Part shown: positions 17,136 to 24,576 of the stretch, piece by piece
How the letters are laid out: every line of letters starts with the position of its first letter
Position numbering within the stretch: position 1 is the first letter of the stretch
NCBI RefSeq assembly: GCF_013328205.1
Contig: NZ_JABULH010000009.1
Span: forward strand, 1-62,681
Source of the DNA: Sphingomonas hominis
GTDB taxonomy: Bacteria > Pseudomonadota > Alphaproteobacteria > Sphingomonadales > Sphingomonadaceae
Reading direction: 5' to 3'
Length of the DNA stretch: 62,681 nucleotides
Made by a program: the position numbers and the translations under genes
The notes under the pieces: model-generated
Told to the model about the DNA's origin: nothing
The model's database searches: none
Seen by the model: only the letters and a program-made list of their open reading frames with translations

Positions 17136-18698
17136 ATGATGAACATGGCGGCTCTTGAAGCCGTTCCAATGCCGGTTAAGTCGAAATCTGAAGCGGCAGA
17201 CCGAATTGCGAGGTTTTCCTTGCGCAAAAGCGACGTCTCCCGCGCCTCGATCGTGTTCGCTCTGCTCTGCGTTGCCATCCTCACTGGCTGCGACCGAACT
17301 CCTCGCGAGGCGCCTCCGCGAGCGAAGGACACGATCAGCGTACCGCCGCAGACCTCCACCATCGACGTGCCGATCGTCGCGGACCTGGGCAAGCTGGCGG
17401 CAACTCTCGAAAAGGCGGTTCCGCGTCGCCTTTGGTCAATCGACAAGCCGGAGCAGACCTGCGTCCCGCCGAAGAAGGTCAAGATCCTCTTTGCGAGAAT
17501 TAAGACGCCCGCGATCCGGTGCCGCATCACGGGCACCGTAGTCCGAGGGCCGTTGGTGCTGGAGGGCTCGGGCAAAACGATCACCGTCACCATGCCGCTT
17601 CACGCCGCGATCAGCGCCCGGGACGTGGGAGGCGTGCTCAGCCGGGAAACAGCCGAGGCGGACGCCCGCGTTCGGGCAGTAGCCAGGCTCGACATCGCCG
17701 GCGACTGGTCGCCGCGCGCAACGGTATCGATCGCCTACGACTGGACCGACGAGCCGCACGTCGACTTCCTGGGCCAGCGTATCGAGTTCACCAGCAAGGC
17801 CGACGCCAAGCTCGCCGGCGTCGTCGCGCGCCTGGAGCACACTCTGCCGCAGGAGCTCGGCAGATTGCAGCTGCGCGAGCAGATCGCGCAGGTGTGGGGC
17901 GCGGCGTTCACCTCCGTCCAGCTGAACCGGGCGAACCCGCCGGTGTGGATGCGGATCACTCCCCGACAGTTGAGCTACGGAGGCTACACTATTTCGCGCA
18001 ATCGGGTGAACCTGGCGCTGGGGCTGACGGCGGGGACGGAGACCTTTGTCGGCGATCGGCCGCCTGATCCGCAGCGCCAGCCGCTCCCCGCCATGACGCG
18101 CATGCAGCCTGGACCCGGCCGCATCCTGTTCGCCATACCCGTCATCGCCGACTATCGTCAGCTGGAGCCGGTGCTCGCAAAGGCATTGGTGAAGCGTTCC
18201 CGCCGCCCCTTCGAGGTGCCCGGTGTCGGTGCGGTGCGCGCGCAGTTTTACCAGGTGACCATCTACGGCACGACGGGCGGCAAGATCGCGGTCGGGCTCC
18301 GCTTCAGTGCGGCAGCCGAAGGCGGGGAGCCTTCGCGGGGCACGATCTGGCTTACCGCCACGCCGCGCAACGCCGTCAATGATCGCCGTGTCGCGTTTGA
18401 CGATCTCACCGTCGCAGGTGTGACCGACTCGGTCCGAACAAGCCTGCTTCTGAAGCTCGTCAACGCCCCCGGCATCTCCAGCACCGTGTCCGCCGCGCTG
18501 ACGCAGAACTTCGAAAAGGATTTCGACGAGCTGCTCGCCAAGATCACCCGTGCGATCGACGAGAAGCGGATCGGCGACCTGATCGTGCGCGCCCACATCA
18601 CGGACGTGCGCACGGGCCAGCTGAAGGCGGCGGGGCAAGGCGTGTACCTTCCCGTATGGGGGCGCGGCACGGCCACGATCCGCCTTGCTCCACGATAG
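17136..18698 (+). CDS. DUF4403 lipoprotein
   Basis: A 520-residue protein matching the DUF4403 family. The N-terminal 40 residues are basic, followed by a hydrophobic segment and lipobox (L-L-C-V-A-I-L-T-G-C-D-R), so it should be a lipoprotein. The mature part has two similar lobes, each starting with a V-P-I-V-A-D-L or I-P-V-I-A-D-Y strand, and ends in the family-typical G-Q-G-V-Y-L-P-V-W-G-R-G-T-A. GGAGG is 9 nt upstream of the first of two adjacent ATGs. Family function is unknown; the fold is thought to be lipid-binding-like, but that is not shown here. Confidence 0.82.
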   Translation: MMNMAALEAVPMPVKSKSEAADRIARFSLRKSDVSRASIVFALLCVAILTGCDRTPREAPPRAKDTISVPPQTSTIDVPIVADLGKLAATLEKAVPRRLWSIDKPEQTCVPPKKVKILFARIKTPAIRCRITGTVVRGPLVLEGSGKTITVTMPLHAAISARDVGGVLSRETAEADARVRAVARLDIAGDWSPRATVSIAYDWTDEPHVDFLGQRIEFTSKADAKLAGVVARLEHTLPQELGRLQLREQIAQVWGAAFTSVQLNRANPPVWMRITPRQLSYGGYTISRNRVNLALGLTAGTETFVGDRPPDPQRQPLPAMTRMQPGPGRILFAIPVIADYRQLEPVLAKALVKRSRRPFEVPGVGAVRAQFYQVTIYGTTGGKIAVGLRFSAAAEGGEPSRGTIWLTATPRNAVNDRRVAFDDLTVAGVTDSVRTSLLLKLVNAPGISSTVSAALTQNFEKDFDELLAKITRAIDEKRIGDLIVRAHITDVRTGQLKAAGQGVYLPVWGRGTATIRLAPR

Positions 18699-18778
18699 AG
18701 GACGCCCGACCTCACGACGGCAACCGGCACGGACCGGCGCATTGCCCTTGCATCGGCCTGGCGGCATGTCTCCATCCC

Positions 18779-19456
18779 ATGAGAACTCGTATAAAGATTT
18801 GCTGCATCGCCTCGCCGGATGAAGCGCGGATCGCGATCGCCGCGGGGGCGGATGCGCTGGGGCTGGTAGCACGCATGCCCTCTGGTCCCGGTCCGATCTC
18901 CGACAGGGCGATCGCAGAGGTGACGGCGCTCGTGCCACCGCCGGTGGCCACCTTCCTGCTGACATCCGAGACGACCGCCGACGCCATCTCCGCCCATGTC
19001 CGCGCGACCGCTCCGTCGGCGGTCCAGATCGTGTCGCACATCGATCCCGCGGAGTCGGGCAAGCTGGCAGCGCTGGAGCCGCACGTCCGCCGGATACAGG
19101 TCATCCACGTCGAAGGGCCGGAAGCGCTACAGCTGATCCCGGCCTATGAGCCTTGCGTTCATGCCTTCCTGCTCGACTCCGGCAGGCCCAACGCCCCGGT
19201 CGCTGAGCTGGGCGGAACCGGCCGCGCGCATGACTGGGCGGTCAGCGCCGCTTTCGTCCGTGCGACCGAGAAGCCGGTGTTTCTTGCCGGGGGCCTGACC
19301 GCCGCTAACGTGGCGGAAGCGATCGGGCAGGTTCGCCCCTATGGTGTCGACCTGTGCTCCGGCGTCCGGACGGGTGGTCAGCTCGACCCGCAGAAGCTGT
19401 TCGCCTTCGTCACCGCGGTCCAGCAGATCGACCGGGAAATGGCGCGGGCGATGTGA
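18779..19456 (+). CDS. Phosphoribosylanthranilate isomerase paralogue (TrpF-like)
   Basis: A 225-residue TIM-barrel protein of the TrpF family. The start I-K-I-C-C-I-A-S corresponds to the KICGIT motif with the catalytic Cys kept, but Gly is replaced by Cys. The second catalytic residue is in A-F-L-L-D-S, and the phosphate loop F-L-A-G-G-L-T and V-D-L-C-S-G-V-R are close to consensus. TrpF normally converts phosphoribosylanthranilate to CdRP in tryptophan synthesis. Here no other trp gene is present, so it may be a redundant or repurposed isomerase. The ATG at 18779 follows the DUF4403 gene by 80 nt. Confidence 0.8.
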   Translation: MRTRIKICCIASPDEARIAIAAGADALGLVARMPSGPGPISDRAIAEVTALVPPPVATFLLTSETTADAISAHVRATAPSAVQIVSHIDPAESGKLAALEPHVRRIQVIHVEGPEALQLIPAYEPCVHAFLLDSGRPNAPVAELGGTGRAHDWAVSAAFVRATEKPVFLAGGLTAANVAEAIGQVRPYGVDLCSGVRTGGQLDPQKLFAFVTAVQQIDREMARAM

Positions 19457-19522
19457 CGGCACTGGCACCGGCGTGAACGCCTTCCTCCGCCGGAGTCCTG
19501 TGCAGTTAAGGTTAGCCCCCCG

Positions 19523-19900
19523 TCACAGACTTGCCGCCTCCAGTTCGCGAAGCAGGCGATGCGGATCGAACGGCTTGGGCATGAACGCGGTTCGGACCGG
19601 CAGATCCTCGCTGTCCAGGGGCACGTTGCCCGACACCACGAACAGGACGGTTGGCGGATAGCGCCCGCGCACGTGATGAGCGAGTGCAAGGCCGTCCATC
19701 GACCCAGGCATGTTGACGTCCGTCAGAACAGCGCCGATCTCCCTGTGACGATCGAGCAATTCGATGGCGCTCTCGGCATTCGTGGCCTCGAACACTTTCC
19801 AACCTGCATGTTCGAAGAAGTCGACCAGATCGAACCTGAGGATGGCTTCGTCTTCCACGATCAGGATCGTCTTGTTCGCAATCGGCTTACGCTGGCCCAC
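19523..19900 (-). CDS. Single-domain response regulator
   Basis: A 125-residue receiver (REC) domain without an output domain. Acidic pocket E-D-E (I-L-I-V-E-D-E), phospho-acceptor Asp in V-L-T-D-V-N-M-P-G-S-M-D-G, Ser switch in F-V-V-S-G-N, and Lys in M-P-K-P-F-D-P are all in place, so it should be phosphorylatable. The start is GTG. Stand-alone regulators of this type often act in phosphorelays such as the general stress response. No cognate kinase is adjacent; the degenerate HWE protein at 1838 is far away. Confidence 0.9.
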   Translation of the reverse strand: MGQRKPIANKTILIVEDEAILRFDLVDFFEHAGWKVFEATNAESAIELLDRHREIGAVLTDVNMPGSMDGLALAHHVRGRYPPTVLFVVSGNVPLDSEDLPVRTAFMPKPFDPHRLLRELEAASL

Positions 19901-19930
19901 TAATTGTTTCCATCATTGATCGAGACGTCT

Positions 19931-20254
19931 TCAAGGCGTGCATGGAGGGTGAACGTGAACCCTTCCGCATCGAATGCAGCTTCCGTCTTGCCGCTGGTGT
20001 ACGCGCTCAACGATCGCTCGATGAGAACTGAGCATCGCCATCGCGCGCCGTGTAGGTCGCGCACGCATCAGAGGAAGCGCGAGCGCGGCCAGCGCCATCC
20101 AGCCTGCCAGCACGCCCAATCCGCCCGGCGACGCGCCCCACCGCTCGATAAGGCCCGCCAATGACGCCGCGCCGTAACCCAGCAGCAGGATTAGCACGGC
20201 CGCGACAGAGAGCGAGGCCATGCGGCTCGGAGGGTAAGGTGCGGCAATCGCCAT
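19931..20254 (-). CDS. Possible small membrane protein
   Basis: A 107-residue frame with two likely membrane helices (V-A-A-V-L-I-L-L-L-G-Y-G and G-V-L-A-G-W-M-A-L-A-A-L-A-L) and a basic C-terminal tail with C-x2-C-G. There is no clear ribosome site and no recognised family. It lies upstream of the response regulator on the same strand. Coding potential is plausible but not proven. Confidence 0.35.
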   Translation of the reverse strand: MAIAAPYPPSRMASLSVAAVLILLLGYGAASLAGLIERWGASPGGLGVLAGWMALAALALPLMRARPTRRAMAMLSSHRAIVERVHQRQDGSCIRCGRVHVHPPCTP

Positions 20255-20430
20255 CGAAATACGATAGCGTGAACCGGTTGCCTTGAAATCAAAGTTCGGC
20301 AGTAATTTCCGCAGGCTCGGGTGTCACAACCGGACGGTTGTGACGCCGTCCCGCTGCCCCAGCCTTTCCAAGGTTTGCAGGTGTCAGAACCCCGTGTCAG
20401 ATCACCGATCAGGATTATGGCGGCAGTTGG

Positions 20431-21099
20431 CTACCTACTGTTGTCGGCTGACGCACTTGAAGGCGGTGCTGATCTAGCGCGATGGATCGCCGTCACCCGC
20501 TTGACGTGAGCGATGCTGCACCCAGCGAGCTCAGCCGTCTTCGCAATGCTCATACCAGCCTCGCGCAAGCCTACGATGCGGCGGTGATGGGCTAGGTCAG
20601 GTTTGCGACCGGTGTACCGCCCTGCCTTCTTCGCGATCTCAATGCCCTCGCGCTGCCGCTCGCGCCGGGTTTCGTAGTCGTCGCGCGCTGTTTGGAGTGC
20701 CACGCGCAGCAGCATGTCCTGCACCGCCTCCAGCACGATGCGCGCCACGCCCGCGCTGTCCGCCACCAGATCGGACAGATCGACGATCCCGGGCACTGAC
20801 AGCCGCGCCCCCCTGCCCCTTATCGCCTCCACGAGCAGTTCGGCTTCCGGCAGCGGCAGGCGGCTGATTCGGTCGATTTTCTCAGCGACCACCACTTCGC
20901 CCGGCTGCAGGTCCGCCACCATGCGCAACAGCTCCGGCCGGTCAGGTCGCGCGCCAGACGCCTTCTCCCGGTAGACCGCCGCGACGTAGAAGCCGGCAGC
21001 CCGCGCGCCAGCAACGATGCTCTCCTGCCGCGTCAGATCCTGCTCGTCCGTGCTCACCCGCAGGTACACCCGCGCCGCCCGTACCTCGCTGCCTTTCAC
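20431..21099 (-). CDS. Serine recombinase (resolvase/invertase family)
   Basis: A 222-residue recombinase. The N-terminal catalytic domain has Y-L-R-V-S-T-D-E-Q-D (nucleophilic Ser), E-K-A-S-G-A-R-P-D-R-P and V-A-E-K-I-D-R-I-S-R-L. A long helix with Q-T-A-R-D-D-Y-E-T-R-R-E-R-Q-R-E-G and a helix-turn-helix (S-I-A-K-T-A-E-L-A-G-C-S-I-A-H-V) follow. It cuts and rejoins DNA through 5'-phosphoserine links, resolving cointegrates or multimers. GTG start with AGGAG about 10 nt upstream. The 250-bp upstream region, with a dyad at 21180-21211, is a natural place for its res site. Confidence 0.92.
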   Translation of the reverse strand: MKGSEVRAARVYLRVSTDEQDLTRQESIVAGARAAGFYVAAVYREKASGARPDRPELLRMVADLQPGEVVVAEKIDRISRLPLPEAELLVEAIRGRGARLSVPGIVDLSDLVADSAGVARIVLEAVQDMLLRVALQTARDDYETRRERQREGIEIAKKAGRYTGRKPDLAHHRRIVGLREAGMSIAKTAELAGCSIAHVKRVTAIHRARSAPPSSASADNSR

Positions 21100-21177
21100 G
21101 TGGTCGTTACTCCTGCCCGGCTTAGTTAGGTACGCCCTTGTGAGCCAGTTATGCAGCGGTCGGCTCAGAAGGGCAAC

Positions 21178-21215
21178 TACCGGTCCTACGTAGCCTAGCT
21201 AAGCGGACCGGGTCT
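21178..21215. other. Candidate res-type dyad upstream of the recombinase
   Basis: An inverted repeat CCGGTCC ... GGACCGG with an 18-nt AT-richer centre lies between the serine recombinase and vapB. Resolvases usually act at dyads just upstream of their own gene. No experimental or comparative support. Confidence 0.3.
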
Positions 21216-21349
21216 AAGTAGCTGCTCCATCACCGATGAACGCGATTTCGGTGATCGGCCGTGCATCGGCCCCTTCCTGCACGCTGGCGTCCGACTTTGC
21301 TCTTCGGTATAAGGCCGTTAGACAGGTCAGGGTAGCGGGTTTGGTGCAG

Positions 21350-21598
21350 ATGGAAGCACAGAGGGTCAAGATCGTGGACGGTGGTAAGCTCGTAATCCCG
21401 GCGGCAATGCGCCGTGAGCTCGGGATCACCACGGGTGATACCGTTCTCGTCGATGTGGACGATGGCGAGTTGCGGGTACGTTCCGTACCTAAAGCACTTG
21501 AGCGTGCTCGCGCGATCCTGCGCAAGTATGTGCCCGAAGGCGTCGGCTTGGCTGACGAGCTGATCGCGGAGCGTCGGCGTGAGGCGGAGCGTGAGTAG
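21350..21598 (+). CDS. vapB: VapB-like AbrB-type antitoxin
   Basis: An 82-residue antitoxin. The N-terminal swapped-hairpin DNA-binding domain reads V-K-I-V-D-G-G-K-L-V-I-P-A-A-M-R-R-E-L-G-I then G-D-T-V-L-V-D-V-D-D-G-E-L. The C-terminal region, rich in Arg and Glu, should wrap the toxin. The ATG at 21350 gives the family N-terminus; longer frames upstream add nothing recognisable. It overlaps the PIN toxin gene by 8 nt, the usual antitoxin-first arrangement, and the complex probably represses the operon. Confidence 0.85.
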   Translation: MEAQRVKIVDGGKLVIPAAMRRELGITTGDTVLVDVDDGELRVRSVPKALERARAILRKYVPEGVGLADELIAERRREAERE

Positions 21599-21989
21599 CA
21601 AAGTCGTACTCGACGCCTCCGCCCTGCTCTGCCTTCTGAACGATGAACCCGGGGCGGATCGGGTAGTCGATGTCCTGACCCGCAGCATCACCGGAACAGC
21701 CAGCCTCGCAGAGGTCGTTTCCAAGCTACGGGACCGAGGATTGCCGCTCGACGAGGTGCGTGAGGCGCTCGGCGGGCTGCATCTCGATGTCCGGTCGCTC
21801 ACTCCTGCCCAGGCACTTATAGTAGGCGATCTCCGGCCAGCGACGAAGGCTCTCGGTCTGTCCCTCGGCGATCGGGCATGCCTTGCCTTGGCGATCGACC
21901 TGCAAGCCGAGATGCTCACAACGGACGCGCCACTTGCGAGCGCCGATGTAGGCATCACGATCACCAACGTTCGGCCACACGCAGAGTAG
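21591..21989 (+). CDS. vapC: VapC-like PIN-domain toxin
   Basis: A 132-residue PIN-domain ribonuclease. The acidic site is complete: Asp in V-V-L-D-A-S-A-L, Glu in S-L-A-E-V-V-S-K-L, Asp in L-S-L-G-D-R-A-C-L-A, and Asp in L-T-T-D-A-P-L. It should cleave specific RNAs when not bound by VapB. The GTG at 21591 overlaps the vapB stop and follows GAGGCGGA; an in-frame GTG at 21579 is also possible. The pair likely stabilises this mobile segment. Confidence 0.88.
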   Translation: MSSKVVLDASALLCLLNDEPGADRVVDVLTRSITGTASLAEVVSKLRDRGLPLDEVREALGGLHLDVRSLTPAQALIVGDLRPATKALGLSLGDRACLALAIDLQAEMLTTDAPLASADVGITITNVRPHAE

Positions 21990-22279
21990 TCGCACATTCG
22001 TGCTTTTGGGTACGGTTAGCCGGAACAGAGAGACCGCAGCACCAGACGTCCACTGTTTTAGTTGAACGTCCATCATTTCAGGACGCTCCCACGGAGCGAA
22101 AGTCGTCCACCAATTCAGGGAAACCTACAGGCAAAAACGGAAAGAAGTTTCCGAAAACCGGCAACCCGTTTCCGAGGCTCGCACCGACTTTGCAAGACCC
22201 GACCGACCCCAAACCGCTGGCACCGTCGCACTCGCTCGTCGTCACGGGACCAACAGATCTTGTCGTTCGCCCGGCGCCG

Positions 22280-23221
22280 ATGCTGCCCGGGATCGTCGAT
22301 CATGAGACCGAGCGCGCCGACGCCTATGCCCGCGCTGCGCGTGCCGGCAACACCCAGCGCGCCTACATGGCCGATTGGGCGATCTTTACCGCCTGGTGCG
22401 AGGCGCGCGGCGAGTGCGCGCTCCCGGCGAACACTGAATGTGTGAGGCGCTTCGTCGCCTACGAAGCCGACCGGGGCATAAAGCCGTCTACCGTCGAACG
22501 CCGCCTTGCGGCGATTGGGCACTTTCACCGAGCGGAAAGTTTTGTCGCCCCGCCGGCTCGCCCTGATGCGGGCCGCTTGCGCGAGACGATGGCCGGCATC
22601 CGCGCGGAGAAGGGAAAGAAGGTCTCCCGAAAACGCGCAGCCGGCGCCCAGATCCTGAGCGCCATGCTTGATGCCTATCCTGGCGATGGGCTGCGTCCAG
22701 TCCGCGATCGCGCAGTGTTAGCGCTAGGTATGGCCGCCGCGATGCGTCGCTCCGAACTGGTCGCGCTCTCTACCGATGATATCACGATTGTGCCTGAGGG
22801 AATGAAGGTCTTCATCGCGCGATCGAAGACTGATCAAAAGCGGGAGGGCGTCGAGGTGCCCGTTCTCGAGCGGAACGGGCTTCGGCCGAAGAGTCACTTG
22901 CTCACCTGGATGGCGGCGGCTGGCCACGACAAGGGATGGCTTTTCCGCCGTCTAACGCGTCAGGACACGCTTACCGATGAGCCGACGAGCGATCGAGCCG
23001 TGGCGCGTCTTGTTCAAACGGCCGCCCGGAAGGCTGGCCTCGACGAGCGACAGTTTGGTGGACACTCTCTTCGAGCGGGGTTCCTCACGGAGAGCGCATC
23101 ACGAGGCGCTACCGTCTTCAAGATGCAGGAGGTTAGTCGGCACAAAACGGTCCAGATCTTGTCCGAATATGTACGGGATGCCGAGTTATTCAAAGGTCAT
23201 GCGGGGAGCGGCTTCCTTTAA
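22280..23221 (+). CDS. Tyrosine recombinase / integrase
   Basis: At least 313 residues. An N-terminal SAM-like core-binding domain (R-A-G-N-T-Q-R-A-Y-M-A-D-W-A-I-F) is followed by the catalytic domain: Arg in A-A-A-M-R-R-S-E-L-V-A-L, Lys in A-R-S-K-T-D-Q-K, G-G-H-S-L-R-A-G-F (HxxR), V-S-R-H-K-T, and the Tyr nucleophile in S-E-Y-V-R-D. The frame is open much further upstream through a low-complexity Lys/Pro region, so the true start may precede the ATG chosen. It resembles plasmid-type recombinases used for multimer resolution or integration. With the serine recombinase and vapBC it forms a stability module. Confidence 0.88.
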   Translation: MLPGIVDHETERADAYARAARAGNTQRAYMADWAIFTAWCEARGECALPANTECVRRFVAYEADRGIKPSTVERRLAAIGHFHRAESFVAPPARPDAGRLRETMAGIRAEKGKKVSRKRAAGAQILSAMLDAYPGDGLRPVRDRAVLALGMAAAMRRSELVALSTDDITIVPEGMKVFIARSKTDQKREGVEVPVLERNGLRPKSHLLTWMAAAGHDKGWLFRRLTRQDTLTDEPTSDRAVARLVQTAARKAGLDERQFGGHSLRAGFLTESASRGATVFKMQEVSRHKTVQILSEYVRDAELFKGHAGSGFL

Positions 23222-23281
23222 CTAAATACCCACCCACTTGATTGCGTTCGCAGAAAGATTGGCTCTGAGCGCGAGGCAGCC

Positions 23282-24223
23282 TCAGTCCCGATCGGGAAAG
23301 AATAGTCGCGAGTTCTCGCTGTTATACGTCGCACAACGCTCGGCGAGGTAGCGTCCCACGTCAAAGAGTTCGGCCGCCCAATGCTGAAGCAGGACGCTTT
23401 GCCCGACCCGGGACGGCGCGACCCTATGTAGCATGGGCAGCACGATCGCCGCAGGACGGTCGGCATCGTCTGCGCGCGGTGGAACAGCCGGCGGGAGATA
23501 AAGGTAGTTAGGGTCTAGCGAACGAAGCTGTGCAATCGCGGCTTCAAGCGCCGGATCATGCATGAGGAAGAGAATACGGCTATGCTCACGGAAGAAGAAC
23601 ATGTTCGCTTCATTCAGCGCCTTTGGCGTGACCCATGCTTGCACCGTCAGCTTAGGGCCGGGCGCGTTGATGTCCTTCGGATAGTAGTTCTGTAGACGAC
23701 ACCACAGCGCTAAACGTCTGGCTGCTCCAGAGTTACGAACGATATAGCACCCATCCCAGGTCTGAAAGTCCAGCTTCACGCGCCCAGATTCGTCGATCGC
23801 GCCAGACTCCCTTTTGATGGCTCCGCAGAGACGAGCGTACTGTCTCCGGTTCAAAGGTCCGAAGCTTTCCGGTCCCGTCCTGCTTTTGTCGAGCAAGTCC
23901 ATGGTTTCGGGGAGCCGACCCAAATCAAACACGATCTTACCTTTAGACTGTGCTACGCCACGAATGAGCCGCACCGGCACCTCGGCCTCATAGGCTTCAC
24001 CGCCTTCGACGAGGGTAGACAAGACGATCACCGCAGGGTGGTCACGAGCATCAGGGCCTGGCACCACGAGGTCTTGAAGTAGCGCGAGCCGCGCCGAGGG
24101 GATGTGCTTATCCGGGTGGATCGCCGGGTAATAGTTCGGCTTCAAGGCTAGGCAGCCGGCGATCGCATCTGCCCACTCGCGATCCTCAGTAGCCTCCGGG
24201 TTGCCCCTTTTTCCCCACCACAT
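23282..24223 (-). CDS. Hypothetical protein
   Basis: A 313-residue soluble protein of unknown family. It is organised as two similar-looking halves: L-K-P-N-Y-Y-P-A-I-H-P-D...P-G-P-D-A-R-D-H-P-A-V-I-V-L-S in the N-terminal part, and L-D-P-N-Y-L-Y-L-P-P-A-V-P-P-R-A-D-D-A-D-R-P-A-A-I-V-L-P in the C-terminal part. This may reflect an internal duplication. The second of two nearby ATGs has GGAG at 7 nt. It stands alone between the integrase and the dnaE2 cluster. Confidence 0.6.
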   Translation of the reverse strand: MWWGKRGNPEATEDREWADAIAGCLALKPNYYPAIHPDKHIPSARLALLQDLVVPGPDARDHPAVIVLSTLVEGGEAYEAEVPVRLIRGVAQSKGKIVFDLGRLPETMDLLDKSRTGPESFGPLNRRQYARLCGAIKRESGAIDESGRVKLDFQTWDGCYIVRNSGAARRLALWCRLQNYYPKDINAPGPKLTVQAWVTPKALNEANMFFFREHSRILFLMHDPALEAAIAQLRSLDPNYLYLPPAVPPRADDADRPAAIVLPMLHRVAPSRVGQSVLLQHWAAELFDVGRYLAERCATYNSENSRLFFPDRD

Positions 24224-24287
24224 CGCCATTCTCCAGCTCGTGCCCTCACCCGTCCTTCAACGTGTTCGCCCGCAAGATGCCTCCCAA

Positions 24288-24575
24288 TTACAAAGAGGTC
24301 ACCTCTTCATATTTTCCGGCCCGCCGAAGCTGACGAACAATGCCGTTGAAGGCGGCGGTAACGCCTTGCGACCGCCCGATCTCGTTCGTTTGCTGCGCAG
24401 CGTCCCAGAACAACTCGAGCGGCCAACGTTCCGGACAATGCGGGAGCAAGCAGCGCAGCGCGAGACGAACTTCGATGCCGTCCACACGCCTTTCAGAACA
24501 ATGCGTAAGGCTCGACCGGAGTATCTGTAGCGACAGTGCGATGATAACGCGCTGATGCCGTGGGACCGAGCTCAC
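24288..24575 (-). CDS. Hypothetical protein downstream of dnaE2
   Basis: A 95-residue protein with no recognised domain, mostly helical, with C-S-E-R-R-V and C-L-L-P-H-C-P-E-R-W-P sequences. The GTG start lies one nt after the dnaE2 stop codon, so it may be co-transcribed and translated by reinitiation with the mutagenesis operon. The only evidence is its position, its open frame and its amino-acid composition. Confidence 0.5.
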   Translation of the reverse strand: MSSVPRHQRVIIALSLQILRSSLTHCSERRVDGIEVRLALRCLLPHCPERWPLELFWDAAQQTNEIGRSQGVTAAFNGIVRQLRRAGKYEEVTSL

Positions 24576-24576
24576 C

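Noticed and set aside
17436-18965. 509-codon minus-strand frame opposite the DUF4403 gene
   Set aside because: Low-complexity Arg/Ala/Gly composition and no start signal; the plus-strand lipoprotein has a clear lipobox and family features.
20255-20430. Gene upstream of the putative membrane protein at 19931-20254
   Set aside because: Short frames on both strands lack start signals and recognisable sequence.
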